Source: Gramella sp. MAR_2010_147 (GTDB lineage: Bacteria > Bacteroidota > Bacteroidia > Flavobacteriales > Flavobacteriaceae). From it: 64,000 bases of DNA. Both the position numbers and the translations under genes were made by a program. Positions within the stretch are counted from its first letter, which is position 1. The number at the start of each line of letters is the position of its first letter. The stretch lies in contig NZ_LT629741.1 in NCBI RefSeq assembly GCF_900105135.1, positions 682,001-746,000 on the forward strand. Reading direction: 5' to 3'. This document shows, one piece after another, positions 8,147 through 17,740 of the stretch. The notes beneath the pieces were generated by a model. That model was not told the DNA's origin. It saw only the letters and a program-made list of their open reading frames with translations, and did not search any database.

Positions 8147-9118
8147 ATGCTTAATTATCCAATCAAATTTAAACCTATACTTCAGGAAAAAATATGGGGT
8201 GGAAATAAATTAAGAGATCTTTTAAATAAGGAGACTACGAAGGAAAATATTGGTGAAAGCTGGGAAATTTCTGGTGTAAAAGGCCATATCTCAAAAGTTT
8301 CAAATGGTACCGAATCTGGCAGGTCTCTTTCAGAGCTAATTTCTGAATATAAAGAAAAATTAGTGGGCACGAAGATTTATGAGCAATTCGGCAATGAATT
8401 CCCATTACTTATAAAGTTTATTGACGCTAAAAAAGATCTTTCAGTACAATTACATCCAAATAATAAACTTGCAAAAAAACGTCACAGTTCTTTTGGAAAG
8501 ACCGAGATGTGGTATGTAATGCAGGCAGATGATAATTCAGAATTAATTATTGGGTTTAAAAAAGATCTTGAAAAAAAGGAATATGTTGAATACCTGGAAA
8601 AGGGAAAAATAGTAGAGGTTCTAAATTTTGAAAAAGTTAAAAAGGGGGATTCCGTCTTCATAAATACCGGAAAGGTTCATGCGATTGGCGGAGGTGTTTT
8701 ACTTGCAGAAATTCAGCAAACTTCAGATATTACCTATAGAATATACGATTGGGACAGGGTAGATGCTGAAGGTAAGCGAAGGGACCTGCATACAGATCTG
8801 GCAATAGATGCCATAGATTTTATAAAGAAAGATGACTATAAGCTCAATTATGCTAAGCAAAAGAATATTTCTTCTCAAATCACATCCTGTAAATATTTTA
8901 CTACCAACTATTTACCGGTAAAAGGGGGCGTAAAAAAGGACTATTCTCAGCTTGATTCTTTTGTTATTCTTATGTGTGTGGAGGGTGAATCAACAATAAA
9001 CTTAAAAGGAAGTACTGAGATTTTGAAAAAAGGAGAAAGCCTGATGATACCTGCCATCGCAACTGAAATTGGAATCGAAGCTACAGAAGCTGAATTGCTT
9101 GAAATTTATATCCAATAA
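8147..9118 (+). CDS. manA: Mannose-6-phosphate isomerase, class I
   Basis: 323 residues, the length of the short bacterial cupin-type isomerase that interconverts fructose-6-phosphate and mannose-6-phosphate. Visible are the zinc-binding SVQLHPNNKLA (Gln and His), the glutamate of KTEMWYVMQ, and the third cluster GKVHAIGGGVLLAEIQQTSD, followed by the conserved TYRIYDWDR. It lies 9 bp downstream of the ArnT-like gene and ends the operon, linking mannose supply to glycan transfer. Cytoplasmic, no signal peptide. A convergent lipoprotein gene follows. Confidence 0.92.
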   Translation: MLNYPIKFKPILQEKIWGGNKLRDLLNKETTKENIGESWEISGVKGHISKVSNGTESGRSLSELISEYKEKLVGTKIYEQFGNEFPLLIKFIDAKKDLSVQLHPNNKLAKKRHSSFGKTEMWYVMQADDNSELIIGFKKDLEKKEYVEYLEKGKIVEVLNFEKVKKGDSVFINTGKVHAIGGGVLLAEIQQTSDITYRIYDWDRVDAEGKRRDLHTDLAIDAIDFIKKDDYKLNYAKQKNISSQITSCKYFTTNYLPVKGGVKKDYSQLDSFVILMCVEGESTINLKGSTEILKKGESLMIPAIATEIGIEATEAELLEIYIQ

Positions 9119-9231
9119 TCCAGATAGTTACTTCTAATTTATAAAAGACCTGTAATATTCTTGAGTTCTAAATGAAAAGGGCTCTAAACTTATGTTGTTT
9201 AACGTCCTTTTTATTCATTGAAATTCAGGAT

Positions 9232-9690
9232 CTATATTTTGCTTAGGCTTAAAATTGCGGTATCTCCATTTTCGTCCATTTGAAGATCAAGATTAATCTC
9301 ATTCCTGGTAGCTGAAATAACATCATAATTTCGGGTTAGTTCTCCAAGTTTTTCACTGGACATAAAGAAGATATTAAAATCTACATCATTATAAGAATCA
9401 AATTCACTCCCGGAATCATTACTAATTCTCCATGTTCCAATAACCTGATCTATAGAAGAAGTGGCTGAAAGATTATTGTCTTTTTCAAAAGTAAAAATAT
9501 AATCTGTATAATTCGCGGTTCTGTCACTACCGTTCAATGTAAAATGGGTGATGCGCCATTCTCCTTCCTGAACAATGATATTTAATTCATTTGCTTCGGC
9601 AGTAGACCGGTCTACGTCATCCAAATCTTTATCACAAGAAATAAAAACGCTAACTGCGATCAAGACCAAGACAATTTGAAATCTTTTCAT
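9232..9690 (-). CDS. Small lipoprotein, lipocalin-like
   Basis: 152 residues with a lipoprotein signal, MKRFQIVLVLIAVSVFISCD, where the cysteine at residue 19 is the lipidation site. The mature part contains repeated Trp-Arg-Ile beta-strand patterns (GEWRITHFTLNG, IGTWRISNDSG) and a single-domain size that recall the small lipocalin-like lipoproteins abundant in Flavobacteriaceae. No catalytic residues are evident. It should sit in the inner leaflet of the outer membrane or be surface exposed. It is monocistronic and convergent with manA. Function unknown. Confidence 0.75.
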   Translation of the reverse strand: MKRFQIVLVLIAVSVFISCDKDLDDVDRSTAEANELNIIVQEGEWRITHFTLNGSDRTANYTDYIFTFEKDNNLSATSSIDQVIGTWRISNDSGSEFDSYNDVDFNIFFMSSEKLGELTRNYDVISATRNEINLDLQMDENGDTAILSLSKI

Positions 9691-10112
9691 AGGGTATAGG
9701 ATTTTTTGTTTGGTTTAACTGGAACGTAAAGTTAAAAATCCTATTGTGTTTATTTAAGGAAATTTTAAGAATTAACATTTTAAAATTTTAAAGATGCCTA
9801 GGAGTAATTTAAACTCAATTGTTTGGTTGTCAGAATTTTATGTGTAAATAACTTTTTTGACCTCTAAATTTGAAGATTCCAATGATACTACTGTAGATTT
9901 TTATGTATGAAACTTTCTTTATCTAAAAGAAACTATACTCTAATTTAATCCAGATCGCTGAAATGATTGGAATTTATTTCCAAACGTGAGCATTAAGTTT
10001 AACAAGGGTTTAAAAAAGAATAGTTTAAACTTTTTTAATTTTCCAGATTCAAATTCACCATTGAGTTGTATGGAGTTTTGGAGAATTTGAGTGTCAAAAA
10101 CAGGGGAGGAAA
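9691..10112. other. Non-coding stretch between two divergent small genes
   Basis: 422 bp of AT-rich sequence. A TAAATTTG (9865-9872) fits the -7 consensus but has no good -33 partner and lies 240 bp from the next gene. No hairpin or repeat is supported. An overlapping minus-strand frame at 9940-10203 was rejected in favour of the plus-strand gene at 10113. Confidence 0.35.
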
Positions 10113-10340
10113 ATGAAGTTAATAAAAGTCTCACAAACAAGAGATGCATACGAAGTGAAGGTTTTGATTTCTTACAGGCTATTCGGAATCCGTATATTTT
10201 CAACGGAAAAATCTTTTGTGAAGAAATATAACCATGATGAATGGTATCAAAAGGATGATCACTCCAAAGCTTCGCAAGAGAAAAAAATGAAATTGGATAA
10301 GTGGTTGAAAGATCACCAGAAATTTATTGAGAAAATATAA
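10113..10340 (+). CDS. Small basic hypothetical protein
   Basis: 75 residues, lysine-rich (several Lys-Lys and Asp-Lys pairs toward the C-terminus), with no signal peptide or membrane helix. No family recognised. The start is supported by a strong purine tract, GGAGG at 10105-10109, just before the ATG. That is notable because most genes in this window have no such site. An N-terminal stretch with alternating hydrophobic residues (YEVKVLISYRLFGIRIFS) suggests a small beta structure. Confidence 0.5.
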   Translation: MKLIKVSQTRDAYEVKVLISYRLFGIRIFSTEKSFVKKYNHDEWYQKDDHSKASQEKKMKLDKWLKDHQKFIEKI

Positions 10341-10454
10341 GTTTCAGTTTTAAGAAAAATAGATGTATATTTAAAAAGACACTAAGATTTATAGTGCACA
10401 CTTAACTCCACCCATATCTTCCTGAACAGAATCTATTCTAATAAATCTTTTATT

Positions 10455-10547
10455 ATGGATTCACAAGCAAAAAGGGAAGATCATATTAGATTGATCATTT
10501 TTATTATAAGCGTCGCTTTGATTGTTTTCATTACAACCCTGTACTAA
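10455..10547 (+). CDS. Putative 30-residue single-pass membrane protein
   Basis: Short frame encoding MDSQAKREDHIRLIIFIISV and then eight more hydrophobic residues before ending in Leu-Tyr. The first 12 residues are charged and the remainder forms one uninterrupted transmembrane helix, the usual layout of small membrane proteins. There is no visible Shine-Dalgarno sequence, which is normal in this group. It is isolated in an otherwise non-coding 530-bp gap upstream of the DUF1206 gene. Chance cannot be excluded for so short a frame. Confidence 0.35.
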   Translation: MDSQAKREDHIRLIIFIISVALIVFITTLY

Positions 10548-10870
10548 TGAATTTTTACAGTAATTATCCCTGAAATTTTCAATTATCACCTTATCAAAAA
10601 CTGGATTGTCTAAATTTCAAAACAGCTTTTTTCGGGCTGTGTATTCATTAATTCTCGCTACACTTTTAGGTGTATTTAATCATGAGATTTTATTTTGTAT
10701 AGTAGATGATAAAAATTAGATATACAGAAATACTCTTTATTTTTTGCATGCTAAACTCAATACCAGACCCTTCGTAATTAGCCAAAATAAATATAAAGTT
10801 TGTCCAAATCTTCAAGAAAATAATGATTTTCCTATAACTTTAATTAAGATTAATCAACCAAAAGAATAAA
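10548..10870. other. Non-coding stretch upstream of the DUF1206 gene
   Basis: 323 bp, AT-rich, with no open frame, tRNA-like fold or strong hairpin. The DUF1206 promoter should lie within the last 100 bp, but no clear TAnnTTTG was found. Confidence 0.35.
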
Positions 10871-11650
10871 ATGAGCAAAAAGAAAAATTTCGCCCGCTTC
10901 GGTATGGCCGCAAAAGGAGCTGTATACTGTTTAATTGGTATTCTTACTGCACTTGCTGCTTTTGGACAAGGTGGACAACAAACCGGAAGCAAAGGAGCTT
11001 TGAGATATCTCGCTCAACAATCATATGGCCAGATTCTACTCATAATTTTAGGTGTTGGACTGTTAGGATATGTTTTCTGGAGAATGTATCAGGTATTTAC
11101 GAATCCTAAAGACCTGGAGAATAATACCAAGGGATATGCAAAGCGTGTAGCTTATTTTATTAGTGGCTTAATTTATGGAGGTTTTGCGTTTTACGCTTTT
11201 AAATTGGCATTTGGTGGTAGTTCAGGTAGTTCGGGGTCTATGATGGGATCATTGATGTCTGGTTCTAATGGTAAAATAGTCGCCATAATTATAGGTGTTG
11301 GAATGGCTATAAAGGCGGGGTACGATCTTTATCGAGCCTATTCTAATAAGTTCAAGGAAGAAATTGAACAAATTGGAATGAATAGAAAAGAACAAAAATT
11401 ATTGGTAAACGCTGGTAAATTTGGACATACGGCCAGAGGATTAGTAATAGGTTTAATGGCTTACTTAACACTAAACTCAGGATTATCTAGCGGGAGTGAT
11501 ATAAGTACTCAAACAGATGCTTTTAGTTTTATTCAAAATGAATTTGGATCTGCAATATTAGGTATTGTAGCTATAGGCTTTATAGGCTATGGTGTTTATA
11601 TGTTTATAAAAGCAAAATATCCAGCAACGAGTATTACTCCTGATAAGTGA
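10871..11650 (+). CDS. DUF1206 family membrane protein
   Basis: 259-residue integral membrane protein. It is built of three repeats of a two-helix unit. Each repeat begins with an aromatic/basic stretch near a Gly-rich helix (ARFGMAAKGAVYCLIGI, KRVAYFISGLIYGGFAFYA, GKFGHTARGLVIGLMAY) and is followed by a second helix ending in a YxFWRMYQ- or GYGVYMFIKA-like segment. This triplicated architecture is characteristic of DUF1206. The loop at about residues 115-130 is very rich in Gly and Ser. Function is unknown for the family. It precedes the sensor kinase gene by 95 bp in the same direction but is probably a separate unit. Confidence 0.85.
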   Translation: MSKKKNFARFGMAAKGAVYCLIGILTALAAFGQGGQQTGSKGALRYLAQQSYGQILLIILGVGLLGYVFWRMYQVFTNPKDLENNTKGYAKRVAYFISGLIYGGFAFYAFKLAFGGSSGSSGSMMGSLMSGSNGKIVAIIIGVGMAIKAGYDLYRAYSNKFKEEIEQIGMNRKEQKLLVNAGKFGHTARGLVIGLMAYLTLNSGLSSGSDISTQTDAFSFIQNEFGSAILGIVAIGFIGYGVYMFIKAKYPATSITPDK

Positions 11651-11745
11651 TACGTATTAAAACGTCATATTAATTATTTTCTTTAAGACATTTAGTTAAG
11701 GTATTATCTAGATTTATTAAATTACTTGATATTTAACCTGCTCCC

Positions 11746-14700
11746 ATGTCTAAACGTAAGGATCTAAAAGCTAACTACTTTCAAAAAATTTCGTCTAATC
11801 CCTCAGTCCTGGATTGGCTCACTCGGGACACCTTTTGTGGGTTTTGGATCTTGAATAAAAGCTTTCCCGTAAATTTATGGGTGAATGATGCTTTCTTTAA
11901 AGAATTAAATTATTCCTTGGACAACGAGGAATATATAGGTGAAAACTCACCTTTTATCCGCTCACATACGGTTAAAGAAACCATTCAAAGTTTACTGGAA
12001 AGGGCAGATGACGAAAAATCTGAAGTTGAAGCTACCATAAATTTCGAAAAAAAATCTGGTGGCACTATTTCTCTACTGGCTACTTGCAAAAATATATCCT
12101 CATTAAGTGATGACGAGCTTTTCATAATTAAATTTCAGGAAGCATCGGAGAAACCAGCTGATGAAAATATCTTAAAAGAGAAGCAGAGAGAATTTAAAAA
12201 TTTACAGACCGTTTATCATGAGACTAATGAACTAGCAAAAGTTGGGGGATGGGAAGTAGATTTAGTAAAGAATAAGGTAACCTGGACGAAAGTTACAAAA
12301 GATATCCATGAAGTTAGCCAGGACTATGAACCTGCACTAAGCGAAGGAATCAATTTTTATAGCGAAGGCTGGAGTAGAGATACTATCACAGAATTGTTCA
12401 ATAATGCCATATCAAATGGCACTCCTTTCGATTCTGAATTAAAGATCGTTACTGCTAATAATAGGGAGATATGGGTAAGATCTTTTGGCAAACCAGAATT
12501 TAAAGATGGTCAGTGTGTAAGGGTTTATGGAGCTTTTCAGGATATTGATGCTGAAAAGAGAAATCAGCTCAAATATGAACGAACCAGGGAACAGTATGAA
12601 ATGATCTTCAAAAATTCTGCAGTTGGAAACATTCTCGTAAAAACTTCTGGAGAATTGCTTCAAATTAACCCTGCTACCCTAAGAATATTTGGATACGAAG
12701 ATGCAAAGAAGGAAGACGTGATGCAGTTAACGTTTAAAGATCTTATCCATCCTGATTTTCTGGAAGATGCTGTTTCACATAGAACAAGGTTAATATCTGG
12801 AGAACTTGATACGTATCAACTCGAATCAAAATTTTATAACAGAAATGGAGAGGTTATATGGTGCCGAACCAATTCTTCTATTATTCGTTCCAATGGGCTT
12901 GGAGAAAGTCTTATCATTACCCAGGTAGAAGATATAACCGAAAAGAAAGAATTAGAATTTAGAGCGAGTGAAAATGCAAAAAGATTTAAAACCGCATTTG
13001 AATATTCTCCTATTGGTATGGGGGTGGTTACACCCGATGGTGAATGGCAAATGGTGAATCAGAATCTTGCCAGTATTTTTGGGTATACAAAAGAGGAATT
13101 CATGAATAAAAAGTCAAGTGAATTAACTCATCATGAAGATTTAAGAAAGGATACTGCGCAACTTAAGTCATTATTCAAAAAAGAGATAGATACTTATAGT
13201 GTAGAGAAAAGATTTATTCATAAAAACGGAAAAACTGTATATGGACTTTTAAGTGTCTCTGCTGTAACAGATGACAACGGAATTCCAATATACCTTATAG
13301 GACAAATATCCGACCTTACCAAAAGAATCCAGTCTGAGAGAGCTTTACAAAAAAGTTTAAATGAGCTCCAAAGTTTAATGGATGCAACGACCCATGTCTC
13401 AATTATTCAAACCGACTTAAATGGGGTGGTTTCTAAATTTAATAAAGGCGCTGAAAATATGTTGGGCTATAGCGAAGAGCAGGTGAAAAATGTTCTTAAT
13501 GTAGGCCGAATTCATGAAGTTCATGAGGTAGAACAAAGAGGTGATGAATTAACCGCTAAATACAAACAGGAAATCAGAGGTTTTGATGTATTTACTTTTC
13601 AGGCGAGACGTGGGCATTACGATTCCAGGGAATGGACCTATATTAGAAAGGATGGGAGTAAATTTCCAGTACAACTGGTTGTTACCGCTATTACCAATCA
13701 CAAAGGAAGGATCACCGGGTATTTAGGTGTTGCTACAGATATTTCAAAATTAAAGAAAATGGAGGTTTCTTTAATTAAGGCTAAGAAAAAAGCAGAGGCC
13801 GCGAGTAAATCTAAATCTGAGTTTCTTGCAAATATGAGTCATGAGATTCGTACGCCACTTAACGGAATTATTGGTTTCACAGATCTCCTCATGCGTAGTG
13901 AGCTCGAAAATTCGCAACAAAAGTATATGCAGACGATCTATAACTCTGCAAATTCATTATTAGATATTATTAATGATGTTCTGGATTTTTCAAAAATAGA
14001 AGCAGGGAAATTAGAATTAAGTGAAGAAAGAACAGACCTGATAGAGCTTTGTGACCAAACCATAGACATTGTAAAGCATCAGGCACATAAAAAGGGGTTG
14101 GAGGTTTTACTTAATATCTCTCCATCTCTAAGAAGATATGTATATGCAGATGCAGTACGTTTGAGACAGATTTTAACAAATCTCCTGGGTAATTCAGTAA
14201 AATTCACCCACGAAGGGGAAATAGAGTTGAACATTTCTTCTAAAGCTATATCCGGAAATCAACATGAATTAATATTCACATTCTCTATTAGAGATACGGG
14301 AATTGGGATAGCTCCTGAAAATTTAAAGAAGATTTTCTATGCTTTTGACCAGGAAGATGCGTCTACTACCAGGAAATACGGAGGTAGTGGTCTTGGCCTT
14401 ACTATTAGCAATAAGTTATTAAATCTTATGGATAGCAGGCTGGAATTAAAGAGTGTTTTAAATGAGGGGAGTACATTTTCATTTAAGGTTAAATTGAAAA
14501 CAGATGAGGAGGTGACCTATGAATCTTCAGCTCCAAAGAATATTAAAAACGTATTGATCGTAGATGATAATACCAATAACAGAATTATTTTAAGGGAAAT
14601 GCTGGCTCCAAACCAGATAAAATGTGTTGAATGTGCTAATGGAATAGAAGCTTTAAATGTACTTACAAAGGGCGATCAAAATTTTGACCTGGCTATAATA

Positions 14701-15360
14701 GATTATAATATGCCGTATATGAATGGTATTAGTCTAATAGATCAGGTTAGAAATAAACTGAATATAGATGCTGAGAAACTTCCGGTAATATTGCTGCATA
14801 GTTCTACAGAGGATGAAGAGATCATCAATGCCTGTAGAGAATTAAAGGTACATTATCACCTTACAAAGCCAATCCAGATCCATACACTATATAATATGAT
14901 AGATTCTATGGAAAAGCCAACATCATTTGAAAACAGATCAAATGAAGGTATAGAAGATTCTGTGAATTTTTCAGAAGTCTATAATATTCTTATCGTAGAG
15001 GATAACCCTGTAAATAAATTTCTGGCCAATTCCATAATTAAGAAAATACTCCCTAACGCAAATCTTATTCAGGCGGAAAATGGGGAAGAAGCAGTAAGTC
15101 AATTCCAGGCAAATAAGCTGGATCTTATATTTATGGATATTCAAATGCCCGTTATGAGTGGATTTGAAGCAACAGAAGAAATCAGGAAATTAGAAGAAGA
15201 AAATTCTTACATTCCTATTATCGCTCTTACAGCTCGAGCAGTAAAGGATGAAAGGATACGTTGTATAGAGGCAGGAATGAATGATTATCTTCCCAAGCCA
15301 GTAATACTGGAAGATATTAAAGAAATGATGATTAAATATTTAAATATAACGGCTAACTAA
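11746..15360 (+). CDS. Multi-PAS hybrid sensor histidine kinase with two receiver domains
   Basis: 1204-residue cytoplasmic kinase with no membrane segment. About five PAS/PAC modules occupy residues 15-680 (for example around residues 170-280, 285-405, 410-530 and 540-680). The dimerisation/phosphoacceptor H-box SHEIRTPLNG has His699. The ATPase follows, with DTGIGIAPENLKKIF (G1) and GGSGLGLTISNKL (G2). Receiver 1 begins VLIVDDNTNNR with phosphoacceptor Asp986, and receiver 2 begins ILIVEDNPVNK with Asp1131 in FMDIQMPVMSG. It has no Hpt of its own; an Hpt protein is encoded next (15559), so it should feed an H-D-H-D relay. The PAS stack points to cytosolic ligands such as redox or small molecules. 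Confidence 0.92.
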   Translation: MSKRKDLKANYFQKISSNPSVLDWLTRDTFCGFWILNKSFPVNLWVNDAFFKELNYSLDNEEYIGENSPFIRSHTVKETIQSLLERADDEKSEVEATINFEKKSGGTISLLATCKNISSLSDDELFIIKFQEASEKPADENILKEKQREFKNLQTVYHETNELAKVGGWEVDLVKNKVTWTKVTKDIHEVSQDYEPALSEGINFYSEGWSRDTITELFNNAISNGTPFDSELKIVTANNREIWVRSFGKPEFKDGQCVRVYGAFQDIDAEKRNQLKYERTREQYEMIFKNSAVGNILVKTSGELLQINPATLRIFGYEDAKKEDVMQLTFKDLIHPDFLEDAVSHRTRLISGELDTYQLESKFYNRNGEVIWCRTNSSIIRSNGLGESLIITQVEDITEKKELEFRASENAKRFKTAFEYSPIGMGVVTPDGEWQMVNQNLASIFGYTKEEFMNKKSSELTHHEDLRKDTAQLKSLFKKEIDTYSVEKRFIHKNGKTVYGLLSVSAVTDDNGIPIYLIGQISDLTKRIQSERALQKSLNELQSLMDATTHVSIIQTDLNGVVSKFNKGAENMLGYSEEQVKNVLNVGRIHEVHEVEQRGDELTAKYKQEIRGFDVFTFQARRGHYDSREWTYIRKDGSKFPVQLVVTAITNHKGRITGYLGVATDISKLKKMEVSLIKAKKKAEAASKSKSEFLANMSHEIRTPLNGIIGFTDLLMRSELENSQQKYMQTIYNSANSLLDIINDVLDFSKIEAGKLELSEERTDLIELCDQTIDIVKHQAHKKGLEVLLNISPSLRRYVYADAVRLRQILTNLLGNSVKFTHEGEIELNISSKAISGNQHELIFTFSIRDTGIGIAPENLKKIFYAFDQEDASTTRKYGGSGLGLTISNKLLNLMDSRLELKSVLNEGSTFSFKVKLKTDEEVTYESSAPKNIKNVLIVDDNTNNRIILREMLAPNQIKCVECANGIEALNVLTKGDQNFDLAIIDYNMPYMNGISLIDQVRNKLNIDAEKLPVILLHSSTEDEEIINACRELKVHYHLTKPIQIHTLYNMIDSMEKPTSFENRSNEGIEDSVNFSEVYNILIVEDNPVNKFLANSIIKKILPNANLIQAENGEEAVSQFQANKLDLIFMDIQMPVMSGFEATEEIRKLEEENSYIPIIALTARAVKDERIRCIEAGMNDYLPKPVILEDIKEMMIKYLNITAN

Positions 15361-15558
15361 CAAAACTTTATCCTGCACAGCTAAGATCATTATTTATACT
15401 TTCCTATATTCTTATTAAGAAAATAGTACTAAATTGTTCAAAATTAGACTAAACCATTGGTTTTGCACGATTTTAAGATGAATTTGTAGCTTTAATATTT
15501 ATATTAAAACTACCTTTGAAAACTAAATCAGGGCTCTATTTTCCCAAATGCATCCCTT

Positions 15559-16305
15559 ATGAATAAACTGAACCTACAATCTCCATTATCCATACTTCTT
15601 GTTGAAAGTTCACAAGTTGAAAGTCAATATTTTATCGATGTATTGAAGGATACATTCGTAAATGCGAAAATTGAAGTTTTAAGCGATAGCTTTGAGGCAG
15701 TTCAATGGTTACAAAATAACCTGGCTCATGTGATGGTGATTGAGCATTCTTCCAAACCTTTGGATGCTATCCAAACATCAGATTATCTTAGACAAGAGCT
15801 TAAAAAAGATATTCCAATCTATATTTCATCTTCAGAAGTACTGAAAGGCGAAAATTATATTTCCAAGCCTTTCACTGAGGCATCCTTAGAACCTTTTCTC
15901 AACTATTTACTTGAAGGTGCTATTTCAGAAAGCATCGATGATGCGCCTTTATATTCTTTAAATTATTTAAAAGAAATTTCAGGGGGGGACATGGAATTTG
16001 TTACAGAATTAATAGAGATTTTTAAATCTTCGGTAAAAACCAAGCTGGAAGAATTAGAAATAGCGAACGAAAATAAAAATACTTTGCATGCTTCAAAAGT
16101 TGCTCATAATATCAAGCCTTCTTTTGAAATGATTGAAAACAGTGAGGGTACAGAAATTTGTAATAAGCTCACTTACGATCTGGAAAATCATCAACTTCCT
16201 ACATTGATTCTGGATCTAAAAGCAATTTTTAGTAAAATATTGTATCAGTTTGAAATAGATTTTACCCCAAAAAAAGCTATAAATGGAGAGGATATTAGTT
16301 ATTGA
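15559..16305 (+). CDS. Receiver-like domain fused to an Hpt phosphotransfer domain
   Basis: 248 residues. Residues 10-125 have the receiver fold pattern (SILLVESSQVESQYF, later YISKPF with the conserved Lys-Pro), but the acidic pocket is replaced by Glu-Ser and the phosphoacceptor region reads HVMVIEHSS, with Glu in place of Asp. It is therefore probably a non-phosphorylatable pseudo-receiver. Residues 140-235 form an Hpt four-helix domain with SKVAHNIKPS, where His183 is the phosphorylatable residue. It lies 198 bp after the hybrid kinase and overlaps the next response regulator by 23 bp, so it most likely shuttles phosphate between them. The ATG at 15559 is the only good start. Confidence 0.8.
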   Translation: MNKLNLQSPLSILLVESSQVESQYFIDVLKDTFVNAKIEVLSDSFEAVQWLQNNLAHVMVIEHSSKPLDAIQTSDYLRQELKKDIPIYISSSEVLKGENYISKPFTEASLEPFLNYLLEGAISESIDDAPLYSLNYLKEISGGDMEFVTELIEIFKSSVKTKLEELEIANENKNTLHASKVAHNIKPSFEMIENSEGTEICNKLTYDLENHQLPTLILDLKAIFSKILYQFEIDFTPKKAINGEDISY

Positions 16306-16657
16306 AGATAACCCAATGGTCGTCAAATCGCTGGAATTTAAATTAAACAGGGATGGTTATGATGTGGCTATAGCAGTAGATGGAAGAGAAGCTATTAAGT
16401 TTCTGGAAGAAGGATCTTTTGATCTCATATTAACAGACTTGATGTTGCCCTTCGTAGCGGGAAATCAATTGATACAGTATATCAAAGAAAATCTGCCGGG
16501 CACCCCTATCATTGTTCTCTCAACTTCAAAACAGGAAAATATTATCATGGATGCCTTTAATCTTGGAGTAGATGATTTTATAACAAAACCTTTTAATCCT
16601 AATGAATTGTCTTTAAGGGTAAAAAGATTTTTGAAGAAAAACAGCTTTTCCGGTTAA
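16283..16657 (+). CDS. Single-domain response regulator
   Basis: 124 residues, a complete CheY-like receiver with no output domain. ILVIEDNP gives the acidic pocket, TDLMLPF contains phosphoacceptor Asp52, the switch region is VLSTS, and ITKPFNP holds the conserved Lys-Pro. It starts inside the Hpt gene (23-bp overlap) and is followed 10 bp later by the HEAT-like membrane protein gene and then a polysaccharide synthase. The simplest reading is that phosphorylated regulator binds one of these proteins to control glycan synthesis after translation, rather than acting on transcription. That output is inference. Confidence 0.9.
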   Translation: MERILVIEDNPMVVKSLEFKLNRDGYDVAIAVDGREAIKFLEEGSFDLILTDLMLPFVAGNQLIQYIKENLPGTPIIVLSTSKQENIIMDAFNLGVDDFITKPFNPNELSLRVKRFLKKNSFSG

Positions 16658-16667
16658 AACGACAACT

Positions 16668-17696
16668 TTGATCACACAACTAAGAGATATAATAGCAGAA
16701 GGAAACTGGGTTCTACACTTAAACTTACTGCTTGTGGTGCTTTTCCTGGTAATTACGCTGGGATTTACTGTGGCCATTATATATCTTAGGTCAACTAAAA
16801 TTATTATAGATCGCAAAACTGAAAGACTTAAAGAGCTATTTTCAGACTTTATAACAGTCTATCTTTTTGACAAAAACAAACCCACGGATGCTGAAATTGA
16901 AAGTTTTAAAAACAAAAATATCACAACATCTCTGGATCAAAAAGTGGCGATAAAAGTACTCTTGATATTTGAGGAAAACTTTAAAGGGGGTACCAATGAA
17001 AGTATTAAAGAGCTATTTTTTAAATGGAACTTGAGCAATCTTGTAGAAAGAGATCTGGAAAGTGGTAAATGGTATAAGGTTGCAAGAGCTATTTATATAG
17101 CTTCCGAGTTAAACCTTGCAAGATTTCATACAATAATTGAAAGGTTTATAGATTCTGAAAGAGACGAATTAAAACAGCAGGCCATTCTATACTTCATTCA
17201 TTTATCTGAAAGTGAGCCTCTTTCTTTTTTCGATAAAATTAAAAAACCATTAACTCTCTGGGAGCAAATATATATAGAGGAGTGCCTTAAAAGCAATTAT
17301 ACCGGAGAGATTCCAGATTTTTCACGATGGTTGGATAGTAGTTTAACAAGCTTGCAAAGCTTTTCAATAAAAATGATTGGAGAATATAATCAATATGAAA
17401 ATTTGTCCCTTATAATACCTTTTCTAAAGAGCGAAGAGGAAGATTTAAGAAGGGAAGCAATTCGCAGCTTAGGTATACTGGGCTATCCAGAACTCATGAA
17501 ACATTTTTTTAATTCTTTTTCGGGAGAATCTCCTGCCATAAAAAGTTATATGCTTAAAATCATTAGAAAAATTGGGTCTTTTGATGACTTGCGAAGATTT
17601 GGGAATATGATCCCTGCAGAGGATTGGAACAGCAAGCAGGTATATTTCAAGCTCCAGAACAATTGGAATAAAGAACTTCAGGTTTCTGCGGTATAA
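16668..17696 (+). CDS. Membrane-anchored HEAT-like repeat protein
   Basis: 342 residues from a TTG start; no ATG exists before the first helix. An N-terminal transmembrane helix (about residues 15-42, LHLNLLLVVLFLVITLGFTV) is followed by a cytosolic helical domain. Its C-terminal part shows HEAT-like helix pairs, for example RREAIRSLGILGYPELMKHF. Such proteins act as scaffolds. From memory, HEAT-repeat proteins commonly neighbour GT2 polysaccharide synthases in Bacteroidota. It follows the single-domain regulator by 10 bp and precedes the GT2 gene by 44 bp, so it could couple regulator and synthase. No catalytic residues were seen. Confidence 0.7.
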   Translation: MITQLRDIIAEGNWVLHLNLLLVVLFLVITLGFTVAIIYLRSTKIIIDRKTERLKELFSDFITVYLFDKNKPTDAEIESFKNKNITTSLDQKVAIKVLLIFEENFKGGTNESIKELFFKWNLSNLVERDLESGKWYKVARAIYIASELNLARFHTIIERFIDSERDELKQQAILYFIHLSESEPLSFFDKIKKPLTLWEQIYIEECLKSNYTGEIPDFSRWLDSSLTSLQSFSIKMIGEYNQYENLSLIIPFLKSEEEDLRREAIRSLGILGYPELMKHFFNSFSGESPAIKSYMLKIIRKIGSFDDLRRFGNMIPAEDWNSKQVYFKLQNNWNKELQVSAV

Positions 17697-17740
17697 ATAA
17701 TATATTGCGAATAATTTCTAATTGTTCAAAAGAATAGGCT

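Noticed and set aside
9940-10203. Minus-strand frame of 87 codons
   Set aside because: It overlaps the plus-strand gene at 10113, which has a strong GGAGG site and sensible composition; the minus-strand product has no family pattern.
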